From an uncultured Lachnospiraceae bacterium (lineage in GTDB: Bacteria; Bacillota; Clostridia; Lachnospirales; Lachnospiraceae), in the NCBI GenBank assembly GCA_934292725.1, contig CAKQXY010000046.1:1-28192 (forward strand): DNA of 28,192 nt, written 5' to 3'. Below the pieces are notes generated by a model. The model worked only from the letters and a program-made list of their open reading frames with translations, was not told where the DNA came from and searched no databases. This document shows positions 1 through 7,551 of this stretch, piece after piece. Both the position numbers and the translations under genes were made by a program. How positions within the stretch are numbered: the first letter of the stretch is position 1; the number at the start of each line of letters is the position of its first letter.

Positions 1-30
1 TAAGAAACAACTCACCCGCGCCTATCATGC

Positions 31-69
31 GCAAAACCGCCCTATCGGGCTTAATCGCTGCTTTGCAGC
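31..69 (-). terminator. Tandem hairpins after the ACT-domain gene, possible weak terminator
   Basis: Read on the minus strand just after the ACT gene stop, there is first a 5-bp stem with a 3-base loop (57-69), then a 4-bp GCCC/GGGC stem with a 4-base loop (39-50), followed by GG and four T residues. The T run is short, so termination would be weak. An ATG follows on the minus strand at 28 with a GGGCGG-like sequence before it, so the second hairpin could instead cover a ribosome site of a gene that leaves the window. Confidence 0.35.
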
Positions 70-76
70 TGTTAAA

Positions 77-349
77 TCAAATTCTGTGCATTTTTGTAAA
101 GATTTCTTCCTTCTGGCAATGAACTTCTACGCCAAGCTTCTTTCCAATCTCCTCAAGCTCTGTTACAACATCAATAAAGTTTTCTTCGACAGCACTGATA
201 TCAACAATCATCATCATATTGAAGTATCCCTGTACGATTGTCTGGGAAATATCTAAGATATTTATCTTCTTATCTGCCAGATAAGTACAGATTCCTGCAA
301 TAATACCTACTGTGTCTTTTCCAATTACTGTGATAACTGCTTTTGTCAT
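77..349 (-). CDS. ACT domain protein, UPF0237 family
   Basis: This 90-residue protein is essentially one ACT domain. It opens with MTKAVITVIGKDTVGIIAG and continues with the usual pattern of strand, helix with Gly-Ile, and a second strand set; ACT domains bind small ligands, often amino acids, as dimers. Its length and the lack of any catalytic domain match stand-alone UPF0237 proteins, whose ligand is not firmly known. The ATG is supported by an AGGA sequence about seven bases upstream. In related clostridia this gene is usually followed by a DUF711 (PFL family) gene, but the only start visible downstream (ATG at 28, beginning MIGAGELFL) does not clearly match that family. The family call is strong; the function is unknown. 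Confidence 0.88.
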   Translation of the reverse strand: MTKAVITVIGKDTVGIIAGICTYLADKKINILDISQTIVQGYFNMMMIVDISAVEENFIDVVTELEEIGKKLGVEVHCQKEEIFTKMHRI

Positions 350-385
350 TTTTAATTCCTGCCTCTCTTATTTTTTTATTTTATT

Positions 386-413
386 TTAAGGTCAAAATAT
401 TATTTAACCTTAA
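386..413. repeat. AT-rich dyad between the yycJ-like and ACT genes
   Basis: Seven perfect base pairs (TTAAGGT with ACCTTAA) flank an AT-rich centre that continues the symmetry with one mismatch. On the minus strand no T run follows, so it is a poor terminator. Position just upstream of the ACT gene would also suit an operator. Nothing further can be said from sequence. Confidence 0.3.
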
Positions 414-421
414 CTTATTGG

Positions 422-1219
422 CTATATGTAAATCACCTCAGACATCGCATCTCGCCTTGCGACTGTGATTGGAAAATCGCCTGAATGATATGGATTTTCG
501 CCCATATTCACTTCACAGCATACAGTCTCATACGCAAGCTCGGCATAATTGTTTTCCTTGCTCAAATGACCTAACACAATATGCTTCATTCCATCATGAA
601 GCAGTTCATTTAATAAATGACCTGCCGCTTCATTGGAAAGATGACCCTTCTGACCAAGAATCCTGCGTTTTAATGGAAATGGATACGGACCTGCCTCAAG
701 CATATGCACATCATGATTTGCTTCAAGCAAAACTGCATCCAAACCAAGCAGATGATTAATTGTATACTGGCTGTACACGCCAAGATCTGTGACAACTCCT
801 ACTGCATGACCCTCTGCCTCTGCGCGGTAGCCCACTGGATTGGCTGCGTCATGACTGTTTGAAAATGGTGTTACAGTAAAATCCCCTACTACAATCTGCT
901 CATCGGCACGTACTGGACGATACAAATCAGGATCTATTTCCTTTTTTACATCCATTCGCTCAATTGCCTCAAGCGTCTCTTTTGTGCCATAAATCGGCAC
1001 ATGATGCTTTTTTGAAAAAACGCGAATGCCGCTTATGTGATCACTATGCTCATGTGTGATCAACACACCGGCAAGCTCATCTGGCTTAATACCAAGTTCC
1101 TGTACTCCGGTATCTATTCGCTTACAGCTGATTCCTGCGTCCACCAAAAGATGCGTGTGATCGGTGCCTATATAGGTACAGTTTCCGCTGCTTCCACTGG
1201 CTATACTGACAAATCTCAT
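422..1219 (-). CDS. walJ: YycJ/WalJ-type metallo-beta-lactamase-fold hydrolase
   Basis: The 265-residue protein has the metallo-beta-lactamase fold. It opens with a SGSSGNCTYI segment, typical of YycJ, and carries the metal site THEHSDH at residues 55-61, a later SHD (residues about 142-144), LGVYS and a C-terminal GHLS. Its length matches YycJ/WalJ (about 265). In Bacillus this protein is encoded beside walRK and has been linked to DNA repair as a 5'-to-3' exonuclease and to cell-wall control; here it is not next to walRK. A minus-strand promoter at 1290-1318 serves it, and its leader contains a palindromic element. The start is the only ATG before the conserved N-terminus; the ribosome site is weak (AAGAAG). 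The family is sure, the exact substrate less so. Confidence 0.85.
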   Translation of the reverse strand: MRFVSIASGSSGNCTYIGTDHTHLLVDAGISCKRIDTGVQELGIKPDELAGVLITHEHSDHISGIRVFSKKHHVPIYGTKETLEAIERMDVKKEIDPDLYRPVRADEQIVVGDFTVTPFSNSHDAANPVGYRAEAEGHAVGVVTDLGVYSQYTINHLLGLDAVLLEANHDVHMLEAGPYPFPLKRRILGQKGHLSNEAAGHLLNELLHDGMKHIVLGHLSKENNYAELAYETVCCEVNMGENPYHSGDFPITVARRDAMSEVIYI

Positions 1220-1245
1220 ATTTTCTTCTTATGCCTTTCTTACTT

Positions 1246-1281
1246 GAGCCACCGTACCTGTCCCCGATGGCTCAGTGGCTC
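1246..1281. repeat. REP-like palindromic element in the leader of the yycJ-like gene
   Basis: The ends GAGCCAC (1246-1252) and GTGGCTC (1275-1281) are perfect inverted copies. A second inner copy, TGGCTC (1268-1273), can pair with the same left arm, so two alternative hairpins exist. The loop carries an ACCTGTCCCC motif. Small palindromes with a GGGGACAGGT core recur in Firmicutes genomes near REP-type (Y1) transposases; that link is from memory and unverified. It lies in the transcribed leader of the minus-strand gene. Confidence 0.5.
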
Positions 1282-1289
1282 TATAAGCC

Positions 1290-1318
1290 ATTGTAACAAG
1301 CCGTCATGCAAAAGTCAA
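1290..1318 (-). promoter_or_regulatory. Sigma-A promoter of the yycJ-like gene
   Basis: On the minus strand, TTGACT (1318-1313) and TACAAT (1295-1290) are 17 bases apart, each one mismatch or two from consensus. Transcription would begin near 1283 and run through the palindromic element before the gene. Confidence 0.75.
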
Positions 1319-1430
1319 TTGTTTTGTTGCCTATACGAAAGCCCTTCGGTGCAATGTTTTCGTCAATCTATGGCAATGATTCTCCATCATTTTGTGCTTT
1401 TCAGATATTTTTTCTTATTTTATTTCATGG

Positions 1431-1477
1431 TACAATTCAAGTAAGTAATAACGTAACTTTTCAAATTTAAGGGAGGT
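1431..1477 (+). promoter_or_regulatory. Extended -10 promoter and ribosome site of the rhamnosidase gene
   Basis: TGG precedes TACAAT (1431-1436), giving an extended -10 box; the -35 region is only a T-rich tract. A strong GGGAGGT ribosome site (1471-1477) lies seven bases before the ATG at 1485. No operator with clear symmetry is visible, so how rhamnose sources would induce the gene cannot be read here. Confidence 0.5.
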
Positions 1478-1484
1478 ATTTTTT

Positions 1485-3659
1485 ATGAACTGGAATCCAA
1501 CATGGATCTGCCCTGCAAATGATCTGGGAGATCCCGCCGCCGTTTTTGGCACATCTTTCGTCTTTGAAAAAAAGATTACACATGCAAATTTGACAATAAC
1601 TGCCATGGGCGTGTATGAGGCAAAATTAAATGGCAGACGTGTCGGTCAATTTGTTATGGCTCCAGGCTGGACAAGCTACCACAAACGCCTGCAATATCAA
1701 AAATATGACATCACTGATCTTCTGACAAACGGTAAAAATGAAATTGAGGTTACTGTTGGAAAGGGCTGGTATAGAAGTCCGCTTCCTGGATGGCTTGGCT
1801 GTGCATATCAGGATGAGCTTCGTTCTCGCCCATGCGGCCTTGCTGCACAGATTACACTTACCTTTGAAGATGGAAGCAGCAAAATTCTATCTACTGATGA
1901 AAGCTGGAAGGTTTCAGATGGTCCTGTACGTTTCTCTGAAATTTATGATGGTGAAATTTATGATTCAGCAAAGACTCCGTTACTTGATCAGTCAGTTACC
2001 ATGTTTGATGGACCAACAGATACGCTGATTTTGCAGCAAGGTGAGGAAGTTCGCGAACAGGAACGCCTCGCTGTAAAAAAAGTATTTGTTACTCCAAATG
2101 GAGAAACTGTTCTTGATTTTGGACAGAACATGACCGGATATGTAGAGCTATTTGTAAACGCAAAGGCTGGTGACTGTGTAGACCTTTCTTTTGCTGAGGT
2201 AATGGATAAAGAGGGTAACTTCTATACAGAAAATTATCGCGGTGCAAAAGCACAATATCACTATATCTGTAAAGATGGTGTACAAACCTGGCATCCATCA
2301 CTTACTTTCTATGGTTTTCGATATATTCGCATCAATGACTTTCCAGGCGGCATTGACTGCGTAAAGGCAGAAAATTTCACAGCTATCGCTGTTCATTCTA
2401 ATATGAAACGGACTGGATTTTTAAGCAGTTCAAATACTCTGCTGAATCAGCTGTTCTCTAATATTATATGGGGACAAAAGGGTAATTTTTTAGATGTTCC
2501 AACTGACTGCCCACAGCGCGATGAGCGTCTTGGCTGGACTGGTGATGCGCAAGTTTTTGTACGCACAGCCTGCTTAAATTACGATGCTGAAAAATTCTTC
2601 ACAAAATGGCTGGCTGATCTGGCATCTGATCAGCACGATGATGGCTATGTTGGCCATGTTATCCCAGATCTTTTACAAAATCCGCAAGCCAGCAGCGCAT
2701 GGGGTGATGCTGCTGCCATATGCCCATGGCAGGTTTATCTGGCATTTGGAAACAAACAAATTTTAAAAAATCAATATCAGAGTATGAAAAAATGGATTGA
2801 TTATATCACTTCCACTACTACCACAAAATATCTTTGGACAGGCGGAACACATTACGGTGACTGGCTTGGTCTTGATGCCCCATCTGGCAGCTATAAGGGT
2901 TCAAGCAATGAAGACTTTATTGCCTCTGCCTTCTACGCTTATTCGACAAGCCTTGTAATTCAGGCTGGAACCGTACTTGGGGAGGATGTCAGTGCACTAA
3001 GTACACTTTATGAAAATATTGTAAACACCTTCCAAAAAACATGGCCAACATATCATACACAAACCGAATGTGTCTTAGCTGCTCACTTTAAACTGGCAAA
3101 AAATTGTCAGGCTGCTGCTGATCAGTTAGCTGATATGGTTCGCGCCTGCGGTACAAAGCTTCAGACCGGATTTGTCGGTACTCCTTACTTGCTGCATGTA
3201 TTAAGTGATTATGGTCACACTGATCTAGCATGGGATTTACTTCTTAGAACTAAATATCCATCCTGGCTGTATCCAGTCACAAAAGGAGCTACCACCATCT
3301 GGGAGCACTGGGACGGCATTATGGAAGATGGCAATTTCTGGAGCAAGGATATGAATTCTTACAACCATTATGCATACGGCTCCGTTGCCGACTGGGTCTA
3401 TGGCACTGCCGCTGGTATTCTTCCTCGTGAGGATGCTCCGGGCTATGAAAAGGTTACAATTGCTCCGCATCCAGATACCCGTCTGGATTGGCTGCGCGCT
3501 GAATTAGATACCCGCCACGGTCATATCAGCTCCTTCTGGACAAAGGAAGATGATTCCTGGCGCTATGAGATTACCGTACCAGTCGAGGCAGACATTGTAA
3601 TTGATGGTGTATGCCATAGTGTAAAGGCTGGATCTTACTGCTTCTACAGCAAGCAGTAA
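1485..3659 (+). CDS. Alpha-L-rhamnosidase, glycoside hydrolase family GH78
   Basis: This 724-residue enzyme should release terminal L-rhamnose from glycosides or pectin fragments by an inverting mechanism. An N-terminal beta-sandwich region (about 1-170, including GVYEAKLNG and the PGWTSYHKR segment) precedes the (alpha/alpha)6 barrel. The family signature DERLGWTGD starts at residue 346, and TIWEHWDG gives the likely general base near Glu607. A small C-terminal beta domain follows. No signal peptide is seen, so it acts in the cytoplasm on imported oligosaccharides. It is shorter than many GH78 enzymes (about 900-1,000), lacking extra accessory domains. The gene stands alone with no sugar transporter or rhamnose catabolic gene beside it, which leaves its substrate source unclear. 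Confidence 0.92.
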   Translation: MNWNPTWICPANDLGDPAAVFGTSFVFEKKITHANLTITAMGVYEAKLNGRRVGQFVMAPGWTSYHKRLQYQKYDITDLLTNGKNEIEVTVGKGWYRSPLPGWLGCAYQDELRSRPCGLAAQITLTFEDGSSKILSTDESWKVSDGPVRFSEIYDGEIYDSAKTPLLDQSVTMFDGPTDTLILQQGEEVREQERLAVKKVFVTPNGETVLDFGQNMTGYVELFVNAKAGDCVDLSFAEVMDKEGNFYTENYRGAKAQYHYICKDGVQTWHPSLTFYGFRYIRINDFPGGIDCVKAENFTAIAVHSNMKRTGFLSSSNTLLNQLFSNIIWGQKGNFLDVPTDCPQRDERLGWTGDAQVFVRTACLNYDAEKFFTKWLADLASDQHDDGYVGHVIPDLLQNPQASSAWGDAAAICPWQVYLAFGNKQILKNQYQSMKKWIDYITSTTTTKYLWTGGTHYGDWLGLDAPSGSYKGSSNEDFIASAFYAYSTSLVIQAGTVLGEDVSALSTLYENIVNTFQKTWPTYHTQTECVLAAHFKLAKNCQAAADQLADMVRACGTKLQTGFVGTPYLLHVLSDYGHTDLAWDLLLRTKYPSWLYPVTKGATTIWEHWDGIMEDGNFWSKDMNSYNHYAYGSVADWVYGTAAGILPREDAPGYEKVTIAPHPDTRLDWLRAELDTRHGHISSFWTKEDDSWRYEITVPVEADIVIDGVCHSVKAGSYCFYSKQ

Positions 3660-3688
3660 AACGCTTAATATTAGAATATATATAAGAA

Positions 3689-3732
3689 ATACCCACATAC
3701 TTTCCAAAATAAAATAGGAAGTATGTGGGTAT
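3689..3732. terminator. Bidirectional terminator hairpin between the rhamnosidase gene and coaE
   Basis: A perfect 14-bp stem (3689-3702 with 3719-3732) encloses a 16-base AT-rich loop between two convergent genes. Neither side has a perfect T tract (TCGTATTT on plus, TTCTTATATA on minus), but position and stability fit a shared terminator. Confidence 0.7.
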
Positions 3733-3737
3733 CGTAT

Positions 3738-4331
3738 TTATCTGTCTTTTTTCATCTGCCGTTCAATCTGCGCCTTCGTCTCCTCTATGCTGTGACTGTT
3801 ATCTATTACAACACAGCACTCTGCACGAAACTGCGCATCACTTTTTTGTCTTGCAATGGTCTGACGGCAACGCTCCTCGCTGTAGCCTCTTGACTCCATG
3901 ATACGTTTTATGCGCGTCTGCTCATCGGTGTAAATGTACCAAACGTCATCGCACAGCGGGATCAGATGACCTTCTGAGAGAAGCGCAGCCTCAATCACAA
4001 TCAGCGCATCTGGCTCTTTGTCGCGTATTTCCTTGATCATCCACTCAATACGTACTCTTACATTTGGATGAGTAATCGCATTAAGGCGAAGCGTCTCAAG
4101 CGGATTTGAAAATGCTGTTGCTGCCAGTTTTTTTGTATCAATCGTCTGATCTTCATTTAAAATTTCTTTTCCAAATGCATTAACGATATTGACATAATTA
4201 GCCTCTCCCGGCTGCATAAGCTCTCGTCCGACCTCATCAGCTAAAATTAGTTTTGCATTATACTCTTTTTCTAAGATCGCCAGCACCGAAGACTTTCCGG
4301 CGCCGACACCTCCTGTTATTCCAAGAATCAT
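3738..4331 (-). CDS. coaE: Dephospho-CoA kinase
   Basis: CoaE phosphorylates the 3'-hydroxyl of dephospho-CoA with ATP, the last step of coenzyme A synthesis, in the cytoplasm. The 197-residue protein opens with MILGITGG and the P-loop GGVGAGKS (residues 7-14), followed by DEVGRELM, the conserved substrate-side aspartate region, and a lid segment around RGYSEERC. Length is normal for the family (about 200). The start has a GGGAGAG ribosome site overlapping the end of polA, 12 bases upstream, so the two genes are almost certainly cotranscribed, an arrangement (polA-coaE) common in Firmicutes. Its final codons precede the shared terminator. No oddities were noticed. Confidence 0.95.
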   Translation of the reverse strand: MILGITGGVGAGKSSVLAILEKEYNAKLILADEVGRELMQPGEANYVNIVNAFGKEILNEDQTIDTKKLAATAFSNPLETLRLNAITHPNVRVRIEWMIKEIRDKEPDALIVIEAALLSEGHLIPLCDDVWYIYTDEQTRIKRIMESRGYSEERCRQTIARQKSDAQFRAECCVVIDNSHSIEETKAQIERQMKKDR

Positions 4332-4343
4332 TATTACTCTCCC

Positions 4344-7175
4344 TTATTTTGTTTCGTACCAGCTATTTCCAACAGACACAGACACTTCAAGCGGCACGCG
4401 AAGATTTGCTGCTGACTGCATCTGATCAATAAGAAGTGTCTTAACTGCCTCACACTCCGCTGTTGGTACCTCTAGCAGCAGTTCATCATGCACCTGAAGG
4501 ACGATTCTAGACTGCAGCTTTTCTTCTTTTAGACGTTTGTTTACCTTTGTCATTGCAATTTTCATAATATCAGCTGCAGTTCCCTGAATAGGCGAATTCA
4601 TCGCTATTCGCTCTCCAAACTGGCGCTGCATATAGTTGGAAGATTTAATTTCTGGGATTGGACGTCTTCGTCCAAACATTGTCGTAACATACTCATTTGT
4701 ATGTCCCTGCTCTACCATACGGTCAAGGAAGGCCTTGATTCCAGGATAGGCGTTGAAATAGTGTTCAATATATTCCATTGCTTCCTTGCGTGAAATACTT
4801 AAATCCTCACTAAGACCAAACGCACTAATTCCATACACAATTCCAAAATTAACAGCCTTTGCATTTCGGCGAAGCTGCGGTGTAACTTCTTCAAGCGGAA
4901 CATGGAATACCTGAGAAGCTGTCAGTGCATGAATATCCTGTGCACTGCGGTATGCCTCAATCAGTCGCTCATCACAAGACATGTGAGCCAGCACACGAAG
5001 CTCAATCTGCGAATAGTCAGCATCAATAAATACACATCCATCCTTTGGCACAAAAACCTTGCGGATGGCTCTGCCTAACTCCATGCGAACTGGAATATTT
5101 TGAAGATTTGGCTCTGTGCTGCTGATGCGGCCTGTTGCCGTGATCGTCTGATTAAATGTTCCATGTATACGGCCATCCTGTGCAATACATGAAGCAAGAC
5201 CCTCTGCATATGTCGATTTTAATTTTGTCAGCTGACGATATGACAATACCTTTTCCACAATCGGATAATCTGTTGACAGCTTTTCTAATACATCGGCAGC
5301 AGTCGAATACCCGCTCTTTGTCTTCTTTGCGCCTGGAAGCTTTAAATCCTCAAACAACACTTCACCAAGCTGTTTTGGTGAAAGAATGTTAAACTCTTTT
5401 CCTGCAAGTGCATAAATTTGAGACTGAAGTGATTCAATTTCTCCAGTTAAATCCTCCCCATAGCTTTTAAGTGCTTCTTTTTGCACAGCGATTCCTGCCT
5501 GCTCCATGCGGCAAAGATCAAAGACAACTGGCATCTCGATATCTTTATAAAGCGTGCTCATATCCTCTTCTTCGAGCTGTTTTTCAATAACAGGACCACA
5601 AAAAAGTGCTGCTGCTGCCTGATGACACACATACGCATCAAATGATGGCTGCATTGATGCCATCTCCAATACTGTCTTTCCAAACAAATCCTGATAGGAC
5701 GGAAGTTCTTTTGATGCATACGTTCCTGCAATCTTTTCAATAGGATAACTTCCAATAAGAGGATCCAGCAAATATGCGCCAATTGAAACATCGCGAAGAG
5801 ACTGATGATGAAAAGCATCAACACCCTGTGGCTTATGATCTGTCATATAATGAAGGAACTGCTTTGCATCAGGTACATACATTGTCTTGCAGGAGGCTGC
5901 CAACTCATCAGCAAAACCTGTCAAAAGATCTTCTGTGATAAAATTAATGACTGGAAAATAATATCCCTTTGTCCCTGCTGCCACCGCCATTCCTACAATA
6001 TTATCCTTAGTTCCTGCAAATGAAAGACCAAGTGTTTTTTCTTTTTTGAGCGCACGAATCACTTCAAAGCTTTCATTCATATCCTCTACACGCTCAAGCT
6101 CAAGCGTTTCAAATACAGATGGCTGCTCTTCTTCATCAAAATCAAGGCGTACACTATGAAATTCAAGACGGTCAAGCTCCTTTTGGGCAGCTGCCTTGTC
6201 AATATGAGTGCGAAAATGCTCAAGCGGCTCTGTAATCGGAATGTCTGTCTTGATTGTTGCAAGCTTCTCACTTAAAAAAGCTGCCTTTTTTCCAACAAGC
6301 TCTGTATCACTCTCCTTTAATAAATAAACAAGCGGTGAACGCTTTAAATCAAGCTTTTCTTTCCAATATTCCTTAATCGCCTTCTCGCCGGCCTTGTCCA
6401 GATTATCAATTGCCTCATATAACTTTTCAACAGTACCATACTCTTTAATCAGCTTTACAGCAGATACAGCTCCTACACCCGGCACACCAGTTATATTATC
6501 TGATTTATCACCTGCTAATCCCTTTAAAGAATTAACATGACAAGGCTCAATTCCAAACTCTTCCTCCACCAGCTGTGGATTAAACGGAAACACACGATCC
6601 GGGATTGCCATATCTTCTTTTTTCATATGATATTTATCAAAAATTTCCTGTGTCTTTTCAGCACTTGAATGCATTAGCCACAATGTAGTATTGTCTGTTA
6701 CAAGCTGAAGATAATCATTATCCTTTGTCAAAATTTTGACTGGAAGCTGTGATTCAAATTTTTTCGCCATGGAACCACATAGATCGTCTGCCTCAAAGTG
6801 CTCATCCATGAGCTGGCAGATTCCCATATTTGCAAGAACCTCCTGACAAAGAGCAAACTGCTCCCTTAATGGCTCTGGCGTCTCAGAGCGATTGCCCTTA
6901 TAATCTGCATAAAGTTCACGCCTAAATGTATCTCTTGTCAGATCCCATGCCACTGCCAGATACGCTGGCTTTTGTTCTTTTATTATTTTAAACAGGTATC
7001 TAAGGAAGCCAAATATGCCATTTGTATAAACTCCCTTCGAGGTCATCATAATTTTATGATACCATGCCTCTTTTTCCTCCTGCTTTTTCGCATACAAAAT
7101 CTCTCTTGGCAAGTTGCCAAAATACTGCGTCGACAGCAGGCTCGAGCCGTCTATTAACAGCAAATAGTCTCCCAT
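4344..7175 (-). CDS. polA: DNA polymerase I
   Basis: Pol I fills gaps and removes RNA primers during replication and repair. The 943-residue protein has an N-terminal 5'-nuclease (LLIDGSS start, YKGNRSETP, EADD, then the helix-hairpin-helix GDKSDNITGVPGVG). A central exonuclease-like domain follows that lacks the DxE catalytic pair (LGLSFAGTKDN in its place), so proofreading is probably dead. The C-terminal polymerase has motif A DADYSQIELR, motif B RRNAKAVNFGIVYG and motif C QVHDELLLEVP. Two insertions stand out in the nuclease: about 25 residues after the first strand (AKKQEEKEAWYHK region) and about 20 around IPDRVFPFNP; I believe related Lachnospiraceae share them. An AGGAGGG site precedes the ATG. 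It lies between the zf-HC2 gene and coaE in one run. Confidence 0.96.
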   Translation of the reverse strand: MGDYLLLIDGSSLLSTQYFGNLPREILYAKKQEEKEAWYHKIMMTSKGVYTNGIFGFLRYLFKIIKEQKPAYLAVAWDLTRDTFRRELYADYKGNRSETPEPLREQFALCQEVLANMGICQLMDEHFEADDLCGSMAKKFESQLPVKILTKDNDYLQLVTDNTTLWLMHSSAEKTQEIFDKYHMKKEDMAIPDRVFPFNPQLVEEEFGIEPCHVNSLKGLAGDKSDNITGVPGVGAVSAVKLIKEYGTVEKLYEAIDNLDKAGEKAIKEYWKEKLDLKRSPLVYLLKESDTELVGKKAAFLSEKLATIKTDIPITEPLEHFRTHIDKAAAQKELDRLEFHSVRLDFDEEEQPSVFETLELERVEDMNESFEVIRALKKEKTLGLSFAGTKDNIVGMAVAAGTKGYYFPVINFITEDLLTGFADELAASCKTMYVPDAKQFLHYMTDHKPQGVDAFHHQSLRDVSIGAYLLDPLIGSYPIEKIAGTYASKELPSYQDLFGKTVLEMASMQPSFDAYVCHQAAAALFCGPVIEKQLEEEDMSTLYKDIEMPVVFDLCRMEQAGIAVQKEALKSYGEDLTGEIESLQSQIYALAGKEFNILSPKQLGEVLFEDLKLPGAKKTKSGYSTAADVLEKLSTDYPIVEKVLSYRQLTKLKSTYAEGLASCIAQDGRIHGTFNQTITATGRISSTEPNLQNIPVRMELGRAIRKVFVPKDGCVFIDADYSQIELRVLAHMSCDERLIEAYRSAQDIHALTASQVFHVPLEEVTPQLRRNAKAVNFGIVYGISAFGLSEDLSISRKEAMEYIEHYFNAYPGIKAFLDRMVEQGHTNEYVTTMFGRRRPIPEIKSSNYMQRQFGERIAMNSPIQGTAADIMKIAMTKVNKRLKEEKLQSRIVLQVHDELLLEVPTAECEAVKTLLIDQMQSAANLRVPLEVSVSVGNSWYETK

Positions 7176-7197
7176 GTTCCCTCCTAAAAAATTAATT

Positions 7198-7533
7198 TTA
7201 AAACCAACGCATGATCTGCAGCATAGATACAGCTATTGCTGCAACTGTTGCTGCTGTCAATGCAATATGATGAAGCCACTGAATAAACAGACCTGCACGA
7301 ACCTGTCTGGCCACTTGGCTCATATCATGCTCAAACTGCTGCTTTAAGTTATATGTCTTAAAGCGATCCTGATCCATTCCGTCGATTGCAGTACGAACCG
7401 TATAATAAATTTCCAGATCCTCTCTGCAGCCGGAACATTCTTTGATATGCTTTAAAAAATGATCGGTCTCCTCCAATGAAAGAGCACCCTCCAAAAAAGG
7501 AACCATCATACGGTTCGCAGTTTTACAGTCCAA
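7198..7533 (-). CDS. Small zf-HC2 (anti-sigma-like) membrane protein, TTG start
   Basis: This 111-residue protein has a putative zinc-finger HC2 motif: Cys3, then His29, Cys33 and Cys36 in the HxxxCxxC spacing found in zinc-binding anti-sigma factors such as RsiW/ChrR types. A single membrane helix (about 89-108) sits at the C-terminus, so the finger faces the cytoplasm. The start is TTG: a GAGGGG ribosome site lies five bases before it, and an in-frame ATG further in would delete Cys3. No sigma factor gene is adjacent; the neighbours are polA (22 bases downstream) and an ATP-grasp gene (18 bases upstream). It may be an orphan anti-sigma factor or a protein that reuses the domain. The domain is confident, the role is not. 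Confidence 0.75.
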   Translation of the reverse strand: MDCKTANRMMVPFLEGALSLEETDHFLKHIKECSGCREDLEIYYTVRTAIDGMDQDRFKTYNLKQQFEHDMSQVARQVRAGLFIQWLHHIALTAATVAAIAVSMLQIMRWF

Positions 7534-7551
7534 ACAATCCCCTCTTTTCTA

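Noticed and set aside
469..759. Plus-strand open frame opposite the yycJ-like gene
   Set aside because: It is antisense to a well-supported gene, has no ribosome site and does not resemble a known protein.
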